Positions 24,821-35,481 are shown, numbered from the stretch's first letter. The stretch: 44,682 nucleotides of DNA from Ruminococcus sp. (GCF_024691275.1 NZ_JAILNU010000018.1:1-44682), one strand, 5' to 3'. Program-made: numbers and translations. Notes: generated from the sequence alone by a model not told the origin.

Positions 24821-26038
24821 ATGAAAAGGCTGTTATTGACCGCAGCAGCTGCCGTGCTGATATTTTCAGCAGTTCCCCCGACGTACTCATACGCTGAAAA
24901 CAACCCGGACAGCCTACAGCTCGTTTGCAAGGTCGAAAACAAACAGGTATGCATAACAGAATGCCGCAGCAGCAACATTGCAAAGCTTGTTATCCCCGAA
25001 AAATACGAAGGGCTGCCTGTTACCGCTATCGGCAAAAATGCATTTCTCGGCAATACAGGTATCACCTCCTGCGTTATCCCCGACAGCGTGAAGTCGATAG
25101 ACGAATGGGCATTTGCCGCCTGTCCGAACCTTTCAAGCGTAAGTATCGGCAGTGGAGTTTCTATGATATCAGACTACGCATTTACCACCTGCCCCAAACT
25201 GACTTCTTTTGCCGTGAGCAAGGATAATCCCGACTATACCGCTGTAAACTCCTGCCTTTACAACAAGAGCGGCGATACTCTTATCGCCTATGCCGGAGAC
25301 AGCAACGCTTCTGTCAGTGATAATACAAAAACTATCGGCAGAGCCGCTTTTTTCGGAAGAGAGAATATCGTTTCAGTATCACTGCCCGACGGTCTGACAG
25401 CTATTGGCGACACTGCTTTTTCAGGCTGCCTTTCCCTTAAAACAGCGGATATCCCCGACAGCGTGAAAAAGCTCGGCTCAGGCTGCTTTATGAGCTGCAC
25501 CTCTCTCCAGAGCGTAAAACTCGGAAAGTCCCTGACTGCTATCCCCAAAAACAGCTTCCATTCCTGCTCGTCACTCACGACCGTCAATTTCTCCGACTCG
25601 GTAAATGCCGTCGAGAATGATGCTTTTTTCAGCTGTTCGGCTCTGAGCGGTATATTTATCCCGCCCACTGTAAAAACTATCGGCAGCGATGCCTTTGGTA
25701 AAAGATACGATATACGCGGCGATTCGACCGTTAATATCACCGACTTCATTATCATAGGCGAAGCAGGTTCGGCTGCCGAGGAATATGCGGGAACTCAGGG
25801 TATAACCTTTACTATACCCAGCTTTTCAAGGGGAGATGTCAACGGCGACAGACACGTTGACGCTGTGGACGCTTCCGCCGTGCTGAAAGAGTACGCCCTT
25901 CGTTCCGCAGGCAAAAAAAGTGAATTCACCGATGTGCAGTCCGCAGCTGCCGACTGGAACGGCGACAAAAAGCTGGATTCTGTTGATGCTTCTGCAATTC
26001 TTGCAGCATACGTAAAACAGCAAACACTTTACCGCTGA
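24821..26038 (+). CDS. secreted BspA-type leucine-rich-repeat protein with dockerin
   Basis: 405 aa. A signal peptide (residues 1 to about 25, hydrophobic core LLLTAAAAVLIFSAV) is followed by BspA-like LRR_5 repeats (about 45-300; units such as VTAIGKNAFLGNTGITSCVI). The C-terminus (about 341-402) has two calcium-loop repeats, DVNGDRHVDAVDASAVL and DWNGDKKLDSVDASAIL, diagnostic of a type I dockerin. It is therefore probably anchored to a cohesin-bearing scaffold outside the cell. GGGAGG lies 5 nt before the ATG, which directly follows the amidohydrolase stop. Its placement after aro genes is odd. Confidence 0.9.
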   Translation: MKRLLLTAAAAVLIFSAVPPTYSYAENNPDSLQLVCKVENKQVCITECRSSNIAKLVIPEKYEGLPVTAIGKNAFLGNTGITSCVIPDSVKSIDEWAFAACPNLSSVSIGSGVSMISDYAFTTCPKLTSFAVSKDNPDYTAVNSCLYNKSGDTLIAYAGDSNASVSDNTKTIGRAAFFGRENIVSVSLPDGLTAIGDTAFSGCLSLKTADIPDSVKKLGSGCFMSCTSLQSVKLGKSLTAIPKNSFHSCSSLTTVNFSDSVNAVENDAFFSCSALSGIFIPPTVKTIGSDAFGKRYDIRGDSTVNITDFIIIGEAGSAAEEYAGTQGITFTIPSFSRGDVNGDRHVDAVDASAVLKEYALRSAGKKSEFTDVQSAAADWNGDKKLDSVDASAILAAYVKQQTLYR

Positions 26039-26127
26039 GGTACTTTAATATAACAAATTGCTTTTTTTGCCAAAACCCGACCTTTTTTGACCAAAAAATT
26101 TCTATATTCACCTATCAGCCCAAACTA

Positions 26128-27664
<1,537 letters not shown>

Positions 27665-27671
27665 CATTAAC

Positions 27672-27696
27672 GGCGGACTTTATGTCCGCCTTTTTG
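27672..27696 (+). terminator. guaB terminator
   Basis: GGCGGAC (27672-27678) pairs with GTCCGCC (27684-27690), followed by TTTTT. Confidence 0.88.
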
Positions 27697-27785
27697 CTTG
27701 TCAAAAACCTGAAAATCAATAGTTAACTTGCGGGCGACGGAATGTCGTCTCTACTTTTTTACAGGTATGATGTATATAACAAAAG

Positions 27786-27816
27786 ATCCCGAAGAATTTC
27801 TCTTTGGGATCCTTTC
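27786..27816 (-). terminator. terminator for the PstS-like operon
   Basis: On the minus strand GGATCCC and GGGATC pair across a loop, followed by TTTTG. It lies just beyond the stop of the membrane protein gene at 27820. Confidence 0.65.
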
Positions 27817-27819
27817 ATT

Positions 27820-28272
27820 TTATTCTTCATTATCGTCGGGATAAAGTCCCTGATGTTCGTTGCGGTATTTGGCTTCCGCCTTTTCATAGTCGGATATATG
27901 ATTTATCCGATACTTATTCAGGGCATCTTTCGTCACCATGAGATATACCCAGAAGTGCCATGTGAACAGCACAAAGAGCAGTACCCCTACCAAAGTAAGA
28001 AGTACCCCGAACACTAAACATAAAAATACATTGATCCACTCGGCTGTGATGAATACTATCCTGTAAAAACTGCAAAGCAGCAGCAAAACCAGCACTGCTG
28101 TACATACACCGAGTATCGGCAGACATTTCGATAAAGGCGTTAATTCATACCTTATCTCATCGCTCTGCGGCATGAATTGCAGAAATATCCATATTACCAG
28201 CACATACTGTGCGCTCAGGAACGTGCTCATTATCTGCCGTACCTTGAACTCCTTGCGCTCGTATTCGTTCAT
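27820..28272 (-). CDS. small membrane protein of unknown function
   Basis: About 150 aa with three or four hydrophobic segments (for example FLSAQYVLVIWIFLQF and LPILGVCTAVLVLLLLCSFY) and a charged C-terminus ending in PDDNEE. The ATG at 28272 (MNEYERKEFK) is preferred; a GTG at 28281 is possible. It overlaps the end of the PstS-like gene and is probably co-translated. Its N-terminus loosely recalls the membrane proteins at 14115-15346 but I could not establish homology. Confidence 0.7.
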   Translation of the reverse strand: MNEYERKEFKVRQIMSTFLSAQYVLVIWIFLQFMPQSDEIRYELTPLSKCLPILGVCTAVLVLLLLCSFYRIVFITAEWINVFLCLVFGVLLTLVGVLLFVLFTWHFWVYLMVTKDALNKYRINHISDYEKAEAKYRNEHQGLYPDDNEE

Positions 28273-28273
28273 A

Positions 28274-29320
28274 TCATTCACCGCTTCCGTTTACGGTACA
28301 ATATCCCGCCATTTTCACGATCTGCTGACCTTTATCGCTGACTATGAAGTCCTTCAGCTTCATAAGCTCGCTGTCGTCGCCCTTTACTGTGACAACGTAA
28401 TAAGCCGTCGAAAACGGATAGCTCTTATCGCGCAGATTCTCGTTATCAGGCGATATACCGTCTATTTTAAGCACCTTTATATTGTCGTTTTTGTAGAGAT
28501 TGTTAATATAATAATAGTAGGTGTACCCGAGACTGTTCTCACGGTTCTCGTACTCCGCGACCATTTCAATAAGCTCACCCATGCCCTTTCTTATGCAGTA
28601 TCCCTCTTTCGGCTCCATAAGGGTCGTATCCTTCATGACGAGCTGCTCCATAGCGGTCTGGCTGCCTGAATTCGCCTCGCGCTGATATGGGATTATCTCG
28701 CTGTCATTGCCGCCGACTTCCTTCCAGTTGGTTATCTTGCCGCTGTAGATGTCCTTTATCTGCTGCACGGTAAGGCTGTCCACGGGATTGTCCTTGTGGG
28801 TGATGAACACGAAGCCGTCAAGCGCTACGGGAGTAACTTCGTACTCGATATTACAATCAGCCGCTTCTTTTATCTCGTCAACCGAAGGCTCGGTGGCGAA
28901 AATCAGATTTTTCTGCTTATATGAATTATCCTTATACCTTAGCTCCCTTTGCCTCGCCGTCATCATGAGATTATAATAAGCATAGCCTGTGGTATTGTGG
29001 TCTATATATTTTCCTATATCATCGTCGGAAGCTCCGCAGCACTGCCTTGCGAGCTCCGCAGTTATGGGGATAGTTGCTGTCGAACCGTCGATAAGGCTGA
29101 AATTCTCCTTATTCAGCGTAAAACCGCCGAGATCGAGCTTCTCCCAGTTGTCGGGTCTTGTAAGCATAACGTTGATATTGGCGGTCTTGTCGGGCTCTAT
29201 CTTGTGGTGTCCGTTATATGCTGAGATAATTTTTACTACTGCCGCTGAGATAATGACCGCTCCGATGCCTATGACGCTGAGTGGTAGTATTCTGAAAAGT
29301 TTTGTTTTGTCTTTTGTCAT
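28274..29320 (-). CDS. PstS-like periplasmic-type substrate-binding protein
   Basis: About 348 aa. An N-terminal signal anchor (about residues 8-32) is followed by a PBP-like domain: SLIDGSTATIPI near the start is the phosphate-binding loop pattern, and VDSLTVQQIKDIYSGKITNW is the PstS/PBP_like_2 hallmark. REANSGSQTAMEQL follows. No lipobox Cys is visible, so it seems membrane anchored. No pstCAB permease is nearby, only a small membrane protein, so it may bind phosphate for sensing or another anion. GGAGG lies 5 nt before the ATG at 29320. Confidence 0.85.
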   Translation of the reverse strand: MTKDKTKLFRILPLSVIGIGAVIISAAVVKIISAYNGHHKIEPDKTANINVMLTRPDNWEKLDLGGFTLNKENFSLIDGSTATIPITAELARQCCGASDDDIGKYIDHNTTGYAYYNLMMTARQRELRYKDNSYKQKNLIFATEPSVDEIKEAADCNIEYEVTPVALDGFVFITHKDNPVDSLTVQQIKDIYSGKITNWKEVGGNDSEIIPYQREANSGSQTAMEQLVMKDTTLMEPKEGYCIRKGMGELIEMVAEYENRENSLGYTYYYYINNLYKNDNIKVLKIDGISPDNENLRDKSYPFSTAYYVVTVKGDDSELMKLKDFIVSDKGQQIVKMAGYCTVNGSGE

Positions 29321-29350
29321 ATGAGCCTCCAATGAAGTTTTTTCAAACAA

Positions 29351-29379
29351 ATTATAGCATAACAGTTCGGAGAAATCAA
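29351..29379 (-). promoter_or_regulatory. sigma-A promoter for the PstS-like operon
   Basis: Minus strand TTGATT (29379-29374), 17 bp, TATAAT (29356-29351), about 30 bp upstream of the start. Confidence 0.65.
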
Positions 29380-29421
29380 TAACAAAAAACGTTTCTTAAA
29401 CAATATGTAAAAACATTGTAA

Positions 29422-29448
29422 TAAAAAAGGACGGCATCTGCCGTCCTT
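29422..29448 (-). terminator. terminator of the three-lipoprotein operon
   Basis: Perfect 10-bp stem AAGGACGGCA/TGCCGTCCTT with a 2-nt loop, followed on the minus strand by TTTTTT. Confidence 0.9.
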
Positions 29449-29458
29449 GAATGCATAT

Positions 29459-30148
29459 TTATGAAATGATGTAAGGTTTTCCGTCAATGGTATAAACAGC
29501 TACATCAACGTAATCGCCAAGTCTCATCTGCAATGAGTAAACGCCGGTGTCATCGGGCTTGCTGTACGTACAGTTTACCATGAACAGCTTCTTGTCTGTT
29601 ACCTTTGCGTGAGGTATCGCCTTTTCAACGAGAGAATCATAGAACTCAAAATCCGATGCTTTTTCATCTGCTTTGAGTATTCCGTCAACAAGTGTGAACG
29701 TAAAGGTGAAGTCGGATTCCGCGTACCCCTTTATAATATCATACTCCTTATTGAGGAAGTCCTGTGCAGTTGTACCTGCCTCGTCCAGTCTGTATTTCAG
29801 AAGATCGGGGTGTACTGCCTTTTCAAGGTAGGAAGGGTCTTTCGATGAGAGCGACCAGAAGTAATTGACTACCTGCTTTGCTTCTTCATCTGTCATATAT
29901 CGCGGATCGAACTCCACAGACATCGGCAGATCTTTTTCTTCTTCAACTTTCAGCTGCTTATACTCTGCACCGTAAGGCATATCCTCCTCTTTGACATTTG
30001 CATCTTCCGGAAGATCGCCGCCTGCAAGGTTGGCAGAACTTTTTGCTTTTGCGTCCTTTTCAGCGTCATTGTCGTTGCACGAAACTACAGATAACGTCAT
30101 CACTGCCGCAGCAAGTATCGCCGCTGTTCTTGTAAATATCTTATTCAT
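29459..30148 (-). CDS. lipoprotein of unknown function
   Basis: About 229 aa. Signal peptide with lipobox LSVVSC (Cys about 24), an acidic linker (about 25-70), then a mixed domain of unknown family. GGAGG lies 8 nt before the ATG at 30148; the reading frame upstream is inside the neighbouring gene. It is the last of three consecutive lipoprotein genes, and shares with its neighbour the general plan of 'acidic linker, then FWSLSSKDPSYLEKAVHPD-like helical part', suggestive of a distant relation. Confidence 0.75.
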   Translation of the reverse strand: MNKIFTRTAAILAAAVMTLSVVSCNDNDAEKDAKAKSSANLAGGDLPEDANVKEEDMPYGAEYKQLKVEEEKDLPMSVEFDPRYMTDEEAKQVVNYFWSLSSKDPSYLEKAVHPDLLKYRLDEAGTTAQDFLNKEYDIIKGYAESDFTFTFTLVDGILKADEKASDFEFYDSLVEKAIPHAKVTDKKLFMVNCTYSKPDDTGVYSLQMRLGDYVDVAVYTIDGKPYIIS

Positions 30149-30161
30149 TTGCTCAGCCTCC

Positions 30162-30974
30162 TCAGCCGAATGTGTAGTATTTTCCGTCTTTAACGGCAAA
30201 AATTATCTCATAGCCGCTGACCAGCATGGACTCCTTGCCGTTTGAATCCTCGCCCATGACGTAGAAACAAGTGTCGATAAGGTCATCGCTGTCAGCCTTT
30301 ACGCTATCCGAATAGCCGCTTCCGAAAATGTCATCAAGGGTACTGAGGTATGAATCCACATTATCCTTGCCTTCCTCGTGCTGTTCAGCGGGTTCGAGCT
30401 TTATGCGAGTAACCTTATAGTCGCCCTTCATCTGCCCTGCCAGTCCTGAACACTGCTTTGAGAATGATGTTTTGAGATCGTAGTCATACTCCTTGCTCAG
30501 GAACTTCTCCATTTCCTCTATATAGCTCGGGAAAATGCAGCTTGTATAGGTAGTATAATCAGCTGCGGAAAAAGACGTGAAGTACTTTTCAAGAGTGAGC
30601 ACGAGCTCTGTGGGATATTCATTCTCGTCGTAGTAGAGCTTTACTCCGCCGTCACTGATACGGTAGTTTCCAAGCTCTGCCTCCTCAGAATCTGCTTCGG
30701 GCTCAGTTATTTCGCCGACCGAACCCAGCTCGGACTGCTTTTCAGCTACAGGAGCATCCTTTATCATCTCTTTTACCTTATTCTGGTAATCTTCTTCTTT
30801 AAAGTTATCGCCTGAAAGCTCTTCGCCGCCGATAACAGGAGCAGAAGCCTCTGCCGCACTGCTGCCTGCCGAACCCTTATCAGAAGTCTTTTTATCGTTC
30901 TTTTTTTCACAGCCTGCAAAGCACCCTATGCAGACCGCTGCCATGACAAATGCTGTCAGCTTTTGTATCCTCAT
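30162..30974 (-). CDS. lipoprotein of unknown function
   Basis: 270 aa. Lipobox CFAGC at about residue 21, then a Lys/Ser/Glu-rich linker (about 22-105) and a C-terminal domain with YFTSFSAADYTTYTSCIFPS and a VSGYEIIFAVKDGKYYTFG end. Both it and the next lipoprotein have a helix describing 'TTYT..IFP' or 'SYLEKAVHP' followed by a FLxKEYD motif, so the pair are probably diverged paralogues. Exported and membrane tethered; function unknown. Confidence 0.75.
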   Translation of the reverse strand: MRIQKLTAFVMAAVCIGCFAGCEKKNDKKTSDKGSAGSSAAEASAPVIGGEELSGDNFKEEDYQNKVKEMIKDAPVAEKQSELGSVGEITEPEADSEEAELGNYRISDGGVKLYYDENEYPTELVLTLEKYFTSFSAADYTTYTSCIFPSYIEEMEKFLSKEYDYDLKTSFSKQCSGLAGQMKGDYKVTRIKLEPAEQHEEGKDNVDSYLSTLDDIFGSGYSDSVKADSDDLIDTCFYVMGEDSNGKESMLVSGYEIIFAVKDGKYYTFG

Positions 30975-31000
30975 AGCTTTTCCCTCACGTTATATCATAA

Positions 31001-31699
31001 TCAATATACAGAATATTTGCCCATTGCGCCGGCCCACTCCGCTGCCGCAGAGCCCTCGGGCGCATATACCGTAAGATCAGGGAGACTTTCAAGCCCCCAG
31101 TTCTCATATTTCAGCTCGGGGCTGAGCACTGTAAGAGACTTCAACCCTGTACAGTAGACAAAAGTACCCTCCTGTATTCTCTGAACTCCCGCAGGAACGG
31201 TGAGCTCGGTGATGCTTGTGCAGCCTGCAAACGCGCCTTCCTCTATAAGGGTAAGGCTGCTCGGAAGATTTATCTGAGCAAGAGCGGTACAGCTGCTGAA
31301 AGCACCCTCGCTGATGGTCATAACGCTTTCGGGAAGCGTTACAGATGTTACATTGCTGTTTGCTTCAAAGGCGTAGAATCCTATCTCATTGACAGGAACA
31401 CCGTCGATTTCCGCAGGTATCTCCACATTGCTGTCCTTACCTGTATACTTTGTTATCGTAACGCCATTGTTGTATATCTCATAATCGAAGTTCTCGGCTG
31501 AGATGATATTTCTCTCTCTGACAGTTGCGAGAGGCACGTAGGTATTGTCCTCGATATGCTCCTCCTCTGTCACTTCTTCAGAAGTTGCTGCTGCCGAGGT
31601 TTCTTCGGCTGTTTTGCTGTCGCCGACTGTTTTCTTTCCGCAGCCTGCAAACATGACTGATGAAGCGGCAATAAGAGAAAAAATGATATGTTTTTTCAT
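31001..31699 (-). CDS. LRR_5 (BspA-like) lipoprotein
   Basis: 232 aa. Lipobox MFAGC at about residue 20, a Thr/Glu-rich linker, then BspA-type leucine-rich repeats (about 85-215; VTLPESVMTISEGAFSSCTA is one unit). Likely a surface protein for binding or adhesion. It begins the three-gene lipoprotein run with GGAG 7 nt upstream of its ATG. Confidence 0.82.
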   Translation of the reverse strand: MKKHIIFSLIAASSVMFAGCGKKTVGDSKTAEETSAAATSEEVTEEEHIEDNTYVPLATVRERNIISAENFDYEIYNNGVTITKYTGKDSNVEIPAEIDGVPVNEIGFYAFEANSNVTSVTLPESVMTISEGAFSSCTALAQINLPSSLTLIEEGAFAGCTSITELTVPAGVQRIQEGTFVYCTGLKSLTVLSPELKYENWGLESLPDLTVYAPEGSAAAEWAGAMGKYSVY

Positions 31700-31761
31700 A
31701 TGATATCTCCGAAACCTGCAAATTACATGGTTTACAGGTGTTGATTTGATGAAAATTATAC

Positions 31762-33582
31762 TTACTTCTTGCTTCTGTCCTTAGCTCTCTGGCTGTTGCT
31801 GAGAGTTCTCTTTCTGATACGGAGCGACTCCGGAGTTACTTCAAGAAGCTCGTCGTCAGCAAGGAACTCAAGGCAGTCCTCAAGGCTGAGTATTCTTGGC
31901 GGAACAAGTCTGAGCGCGTCATCGCTTCCGCTTGCACGGGTATTTGTAAGGTGCTTCTTCTTGCAGACATTTACAACGAGGTCTTCTGTCTTTGGTGAAG
32001 CTCCTACGATCATGCCTTCATATACAGGAGTACCTGCGCCGATGAAGAGCTGTCCGCGCTCCTGAGCGTTGTAAAGACCGTATGTTACAGCCTCTCCTGT
32101 CTCGAATGAAACGAGAGAGCCTGTGTTCCTGCGCTCGATATCGCCCTTGTATGGCTGATAGCCGTCGAATACGTGGCTCATGATGCCCTCGCCCTTTGTA
32201 TCTGTGAGGAACTCGCTCTTATAGCCGAAAAGTCCTCTTGCAGGGATAAGGAACTCGATACGCATACGGCTGCCCTGCGGGTGCATATCGACCATATCGC
32301 CCTTACGTGTACCGATCTTCTCCATTACAGAGCCGACGCAGTCCTCGGGAACGTCGATAACAAGGCGCTCGATAGGTTCGAGCTTTCTGCCGTTCTCGTC
32401 TTCCTTGAAGAGTACGCGGGGAGTTGATACGCCAAGCTCATAACCCTCACGGCGCATATTCTCGATGAGGATAGAAAGGTGCATTTCGCCTCTGCCTGCT
32501 ACACGGAACGAATCCGTGGATTCTGTCTCTGTTACGCGGAGAGATACGTCTTTGAGGAGCTCCTTGAAAAGTCTCTCGCGGAGCTGACGTGACGTAACGA
32601 ACTTGCCCTCACGGCCTGCGAAGGGGCTGTCGTTTACGGAGAATGTCATCTCGACTGTAGGCTCGCTTATCTTAACGAACGGGAGCGGATCAGGTGTGTC
32701 GGTAGCACATATCGTATCGCCGATAGTGATATTCTCGATACCCGATATCCAAACGATATCGCCCATCTGAGCTTCCTGAACAGGTACGCGGTTGAGTCCC
32801 TGTATCTGGAGAAGCGATACTATCTTAGCGTTGTAGTTCTTCTTTGAGCCTGTATAATCACAGACAGTTACCTGCTGGTTGACAGCGATCTTGCCTCTGA
32901 CGATACGACCGATACCGATACGTCCAACGTACTCGTTGTAGTCGATAGAGGATATGAGCATCTGGAGCGGGTCGTTCTCCTCGCCCTTAGGAGGCTCGAT
33001 GTAGTTTATGATAGTGTCGAAAAGAGGCTTCAGGTCTGTACCTGTCTCGTACTGGCTGAGTGAAGCTGTACCGCTTCTGCCTGAGCAGAAGAGGATAGGG
33101 CTTTCGAGCTGTTCATCGTTTGCGTCGAGTTCAAGGAGAAGTTCAAGAACTTCATCGCCGATCTCGTCAAGACGTGCATCGGGACGGTCGATCTTGTTTA
33201 CGACAACAATGATCTTGTGACCCATTTCGAGTGCCTTTGAGAGCACGAAACGTGTCTGAGGCATAGGGCCTTCAGCTGCGTCAACGAGCAGGAGAACGCC
33301 GTCTACCATTTCGAGAACACGCTCAACCTCGCCGCCGAAGTCAGCATGGCCGGGGGTGTCGATAATATTGATCTTTGTACCGTTGTACATTACCGAGGTA
33401 TTCTTTGCAAGGATCGTGATACCTCTTTCTCTCTCGATGTCGTTTGAGTCCATTACACGCTCGGCAACTGCCTGATTCTCACGGAAAACGCCGCCCTGTT
33501 TGAGCATCTCGTCAACGAGAGTTGTCTTACCGTGGTCAACGTGCGCGATAATGGCGATGTTTCTCAGATCTTCTCTTATCAT
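31762..33582 (-). CDS. typA: translational GTPase TypA/BipA
   Basis: 606 aa. [15 protein letters not shown] (G1), RGITI (G2), [11 protein letters not shown] (G3) and NKIDRPDA (G4) are present, with the EF-G-like domains III, V and the TypA C-terminal domain behind. It binds the ribosome and acts in ribosome assembly or stress. GGAGG precedes the ATG. The C-terminus ends in a basic run, as in many members. Confidence 0.96.
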   Translation of the reverse strand: MIREDLRNIAIIAHVDHGKTTLVDEMLKQGGVFRENQAVAERVMDSNDIERERGITILAKNTSVMYNGTKINIIDTPGHADFGGEVERVLEMVDGVLLLVDAAEGPMPQTRFVLSKALEMGHKIIVVVNKIDRPDARLDEIGDEVLELLLELDANDEQLESPILFCSGRSGTASLSQYETGTDLKPLFDTIINYIEPPKGEENDPLQMLISSIDYNEYVGRIGIGRIVRGKIAVNQQVTVCDYTGSKKNYNAKIVSLLQIQGLNRVPVQEAQMGDIVWISGIENITIGDTICATDTPDPLPFVKISEPTVEMTFSVNDSPFAGREGKFVTSRQLRERLFKELLKDVSLRVTETESTDSFRVAGRGEMHLSILIENMRREGYELGVSTPRVLFKEDENGRKLEPIERLVIDVPEDCVGSVMEKIGTRKGDMVDMHPQGSRMRIEFLIPARGLFGYKSEFLTDTKGEGIMSHVFDGYQPYKGDIERRNTGSLVSFETGEAVTYGLYNAQERGQLFIGAGTPVYEGMIVGASPKTEDLVVNVCKKKHLTNTRASGSDDALRLVPPRILSLEDCLEFLADDELLEVTPESLRIRKRTLSNSQRAKDRSKK

Positions 33583-33647
33583 ATTTTCTTTCCTCCAAGT
33601 GTTTTTGGCTTTTGACTTTATATGTATGTATACGGCTTAGCCGTTTT

Positions 33648-34268
33648 TTATCTAAGGTATTCAAGGCGCGAACGCAGCTCTGTCATGTTTGTGAATGTCC
33701 GCGGTATGCTAATTGTCTTTGTGCGGGTCGGGAAAAAGCTTCCTGCCTTGTTCACAGCTGTGAGCTGTACCTTCACCTTCACGAATTCCTTTCCCTCTTT
33801 TACGTCGAAAACCTTTTCGATGATGCTGCCGCAGACCTCTGCAACGTTTCTGTTGCAGACAAACTCGTCAACGTAAGAAGTTGTGGGGAGCATCTTCATA
33901 TTGTTCATTCTGCGCTTTTTCGCTGCATAACCGCCGAAAGCAATGGTCATCTTACCGAAAAGGCTGCTGTTATCGCAGGCTCTCGGGATATCTATACAGT
34001 ATAACTCGTCGTCGATCACGTAGGCGTAAAAATAGTTTCGGTTCAGAAAAGATTTCCTGTAGCCGAGCACCAGTATCACTGCAACAAGTAAGAACACGAG
34101 CCATATCAGACCAAACGATGCTCCTGACATTGCCATAAATGCAACGGCGATAAGTCCGAAGAACGTTGCCAGTACAGCAAGAACTCCTCCCAATGCAATA
34201 GGTCCGTCAACTTTTTTCTTGTATGTATTGCTGAGATTGTCTGCATCATCTATCCTGCATATAGTCAT
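33648..34268 (-). CDS. membrane protein of unknown function
   Basis: 206 aa. Two hydrophobic helices (about residues 25-45 and 49-68) follow an N-terminal MTICRIDDADNLSN segment, then a long soluble domain (about 75-206) with YAYVIDDELYCIDIPRA. No family recognised. It follows the YcxB-like gene with a GGAG site in between and is likely in the same operon. Confidence 0.75.
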   Translation of the reverse strand: MTICRIDDADNLSNTYKKKVDGPIALGGVLAVLATFFGLIAVAFMAMSGASFGLIWLVFLLVAVILVLGYRKSFLNRNYFYAYVIDDELYCIDIPRACDNSSLFGKMTIAFGGYAAKKRRMNNMKMLPTTSYVDEFVCNRNVAEVCGSIIEKVFDVKEGKEFVKVKVQLTAVNKAGSFFPTRTKTISIPRTFTNMTELRSRLEYLR

Positions 34269-34270
34269 AA

Positions 34271-34792
34271 TTATTTCTCCTCAAAATTTACTTTAAGCTT
34301 GTCACGAAGAAGCTGCCTGAGCTGCTCGGGCGAGCCCTCGTCGAACTCATTTTCATTGAATGCCACGGTATATTTATCGAATTTTATAATGAACCAGCCG
34401 TTTATATGTATTGCCTGTCTGTAGGTCCTGTAGGCATACTTTGAGTGCACCTTCAGTCCTTTGCCTGTTTCTGTGACCTCGCTGAAACGTTCATCAAAGG
34501 AATACACCTTTTCAGCGCCGTACTCCTGCTCTTTTCTGAAACGTTTTTTAGGAGCGTGTCTTATCCTGAGGTAGTCCGTAACAGCCTTCAGCAGCAAAAG
34601 GATGCCGAAGATCAGGTTGAAGAGATTGCCCACATGGTTGACATAGGATACAACGCAGAAAATGATGGCTACTACACAGAAAACACCCACAAAAGCGATG
34701 CGTCTGAGAGTTCTCAGAGCATTTTTTCCAAACAGCCAGATCATTTTTTCTCTTTCAAGAGAAGGTGTGACTTTAACGCTTATCATATCCAT
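34271..34792 (-). CDS. YcxB-like membrane protein
   Basis: 173 aa. N-terminal VKVTPSLEREKMIWL segment, two helices (about 32-72), then a domain with YSFDERFSEVTETG and INGWFIIKFDKYTVAFNENEF, typical of YcxB-like domains. The last residues EQLRQLLRDKLKVNF parallel the neighbour's C-terminus. It overlaps the upstream gene, so it is co-translated. Confidence 0.75.
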   Translation of the reverse strand: MDMISVKVTPSLEREKMIWLFGKNALRTLRRIAFVGVFCVVAIIFCVVSYVNHVGNLFNLIFGILLLLKAVTDYLRIRHAPKKRFRKEQEYGAEKVYSFDERFSEVTETGKGLKVHSKYAYRTYRQAIHINGWFIIKFDKYTVAFNENEFDEGSPEQLRQLLRDKLKVNFEEK

Positions 34793-35325
34793 CTCTCCCT
34801 CGTTTTGTAGTTCTTGCCGAGCTTACTGATAAGCAGCTTCTTGACTTCTTCAGCAGTACCCTCGGTGAGGTCGTTCCCGCAGAAAAGGATCTGTTCGTCA
34901 TTGGCTATACTGAGTATAAAATAGCCCATGAACTCACGCGCCTCGGATATTTTTGAAAAATCATAGACCGCATTCTTTTTGAAGTAATCGGAATCTATCT
35001 TTATACTGATATCCTTATCGCTTATTTTTATCTCGTAATTGGCATTGGGGTAGTGTTCGGAGTACTTTTTGTACTGCTTGTTCGGATTCAGTGCCAAAAG
35101 TCTGCCGACGCTCACAAGGAATATCACGAAGAAAAGAACGATAAACATTATGTACTCAACGTATGTCTTGTTGTTGGTCAGAGCGCTCATGAGCGAGAGA
35201 GTCGCAAATCCTGCATACATAAGTGCGCTGAAAATGACCAGAAAACGTGTTGCTCTGTAGCGCAAAGTATTTCTGATATACGTGGCATGTGCTCTCAAAT
35301 TATAATTAACATTTGCCTTTATCAT
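34783..35325 (-). CDS. YcxB-like membrane protein (paralogue)
   Basis: 180 aa. A basic N-terminus (ANVNYNLRAHATYIRNTLRY), two membrane helices (about 28-75), then a YcxB-type domain with NYEIKISDKDISIKI, KISEAREFMGYFILSIAN and AEEVKKLLISKLGKNYK at the end. Its arrangement matches that of the gene at 34271, and the two are diverged paralogues. Its start follows GGGGGAT. Function unknown. Confidence 0.75.
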   Translation of the reverse strand: MIKANVNYNLRAHATYIRNTLRYRATRFLVIFSALMYAGFATLSLMSALTNNKTYVEYIMFIVLFFVIFLVSVGRLLALNPNKQYKKYSEHYPNANYEIKISDKDISIKIDSDYFKKNAVYDFSKISEAREFMGYFILSIANDEQILFCGNDLTEGTAEEVKKLLISKLGKNYKTRERWI

Positions 35326-35377
35326 AAGATCCCCCTACAATCTTTATACTTTTGTGAACAAATCAGCCGCGTTTCCG

Positions 35378-35432
35378 TGCAAATTCTCTTTTTCCTCGGA
35401 CATAAAAAAGCCCTTGCAGAGAATTTGCAAGG
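35378..35432 (-). terminator. terminator overlapped by a 12-bp inverted repeat
   Basis: Minus strand: CCTTGCA and TGCAAGG (35432-35412) form a stem followed by GCTTTTTT. In addition TGCAAATTCTCT (35429-35418 on the minus strand) is perfectly complementary to AGAGAATTTGCA (35389-35378), so an alternative, longer pairing exists with sequence beyond the T-run. It lies between the tRNA genes and the YcxB operon. Confidence 0.75.
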
Positions 35433-35456
35433 TCGTTTGGTGCGTAGTTTAACAAA

Positions 35457-35481
35457 AACAGCCCCGAAAAATTTTCGGGGC
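35457..35481 (-). terminator. terminator behind the tRNA genes
   Basis: GCCCCGAAAA and TTTTCGGGGC pair around 35461-35481, followed on the minus strand by TGTTTTTGTT. It is directly after tRNA-Tyr, so the tRNAs are followed by two terminators in series. Confidence 0.75.
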
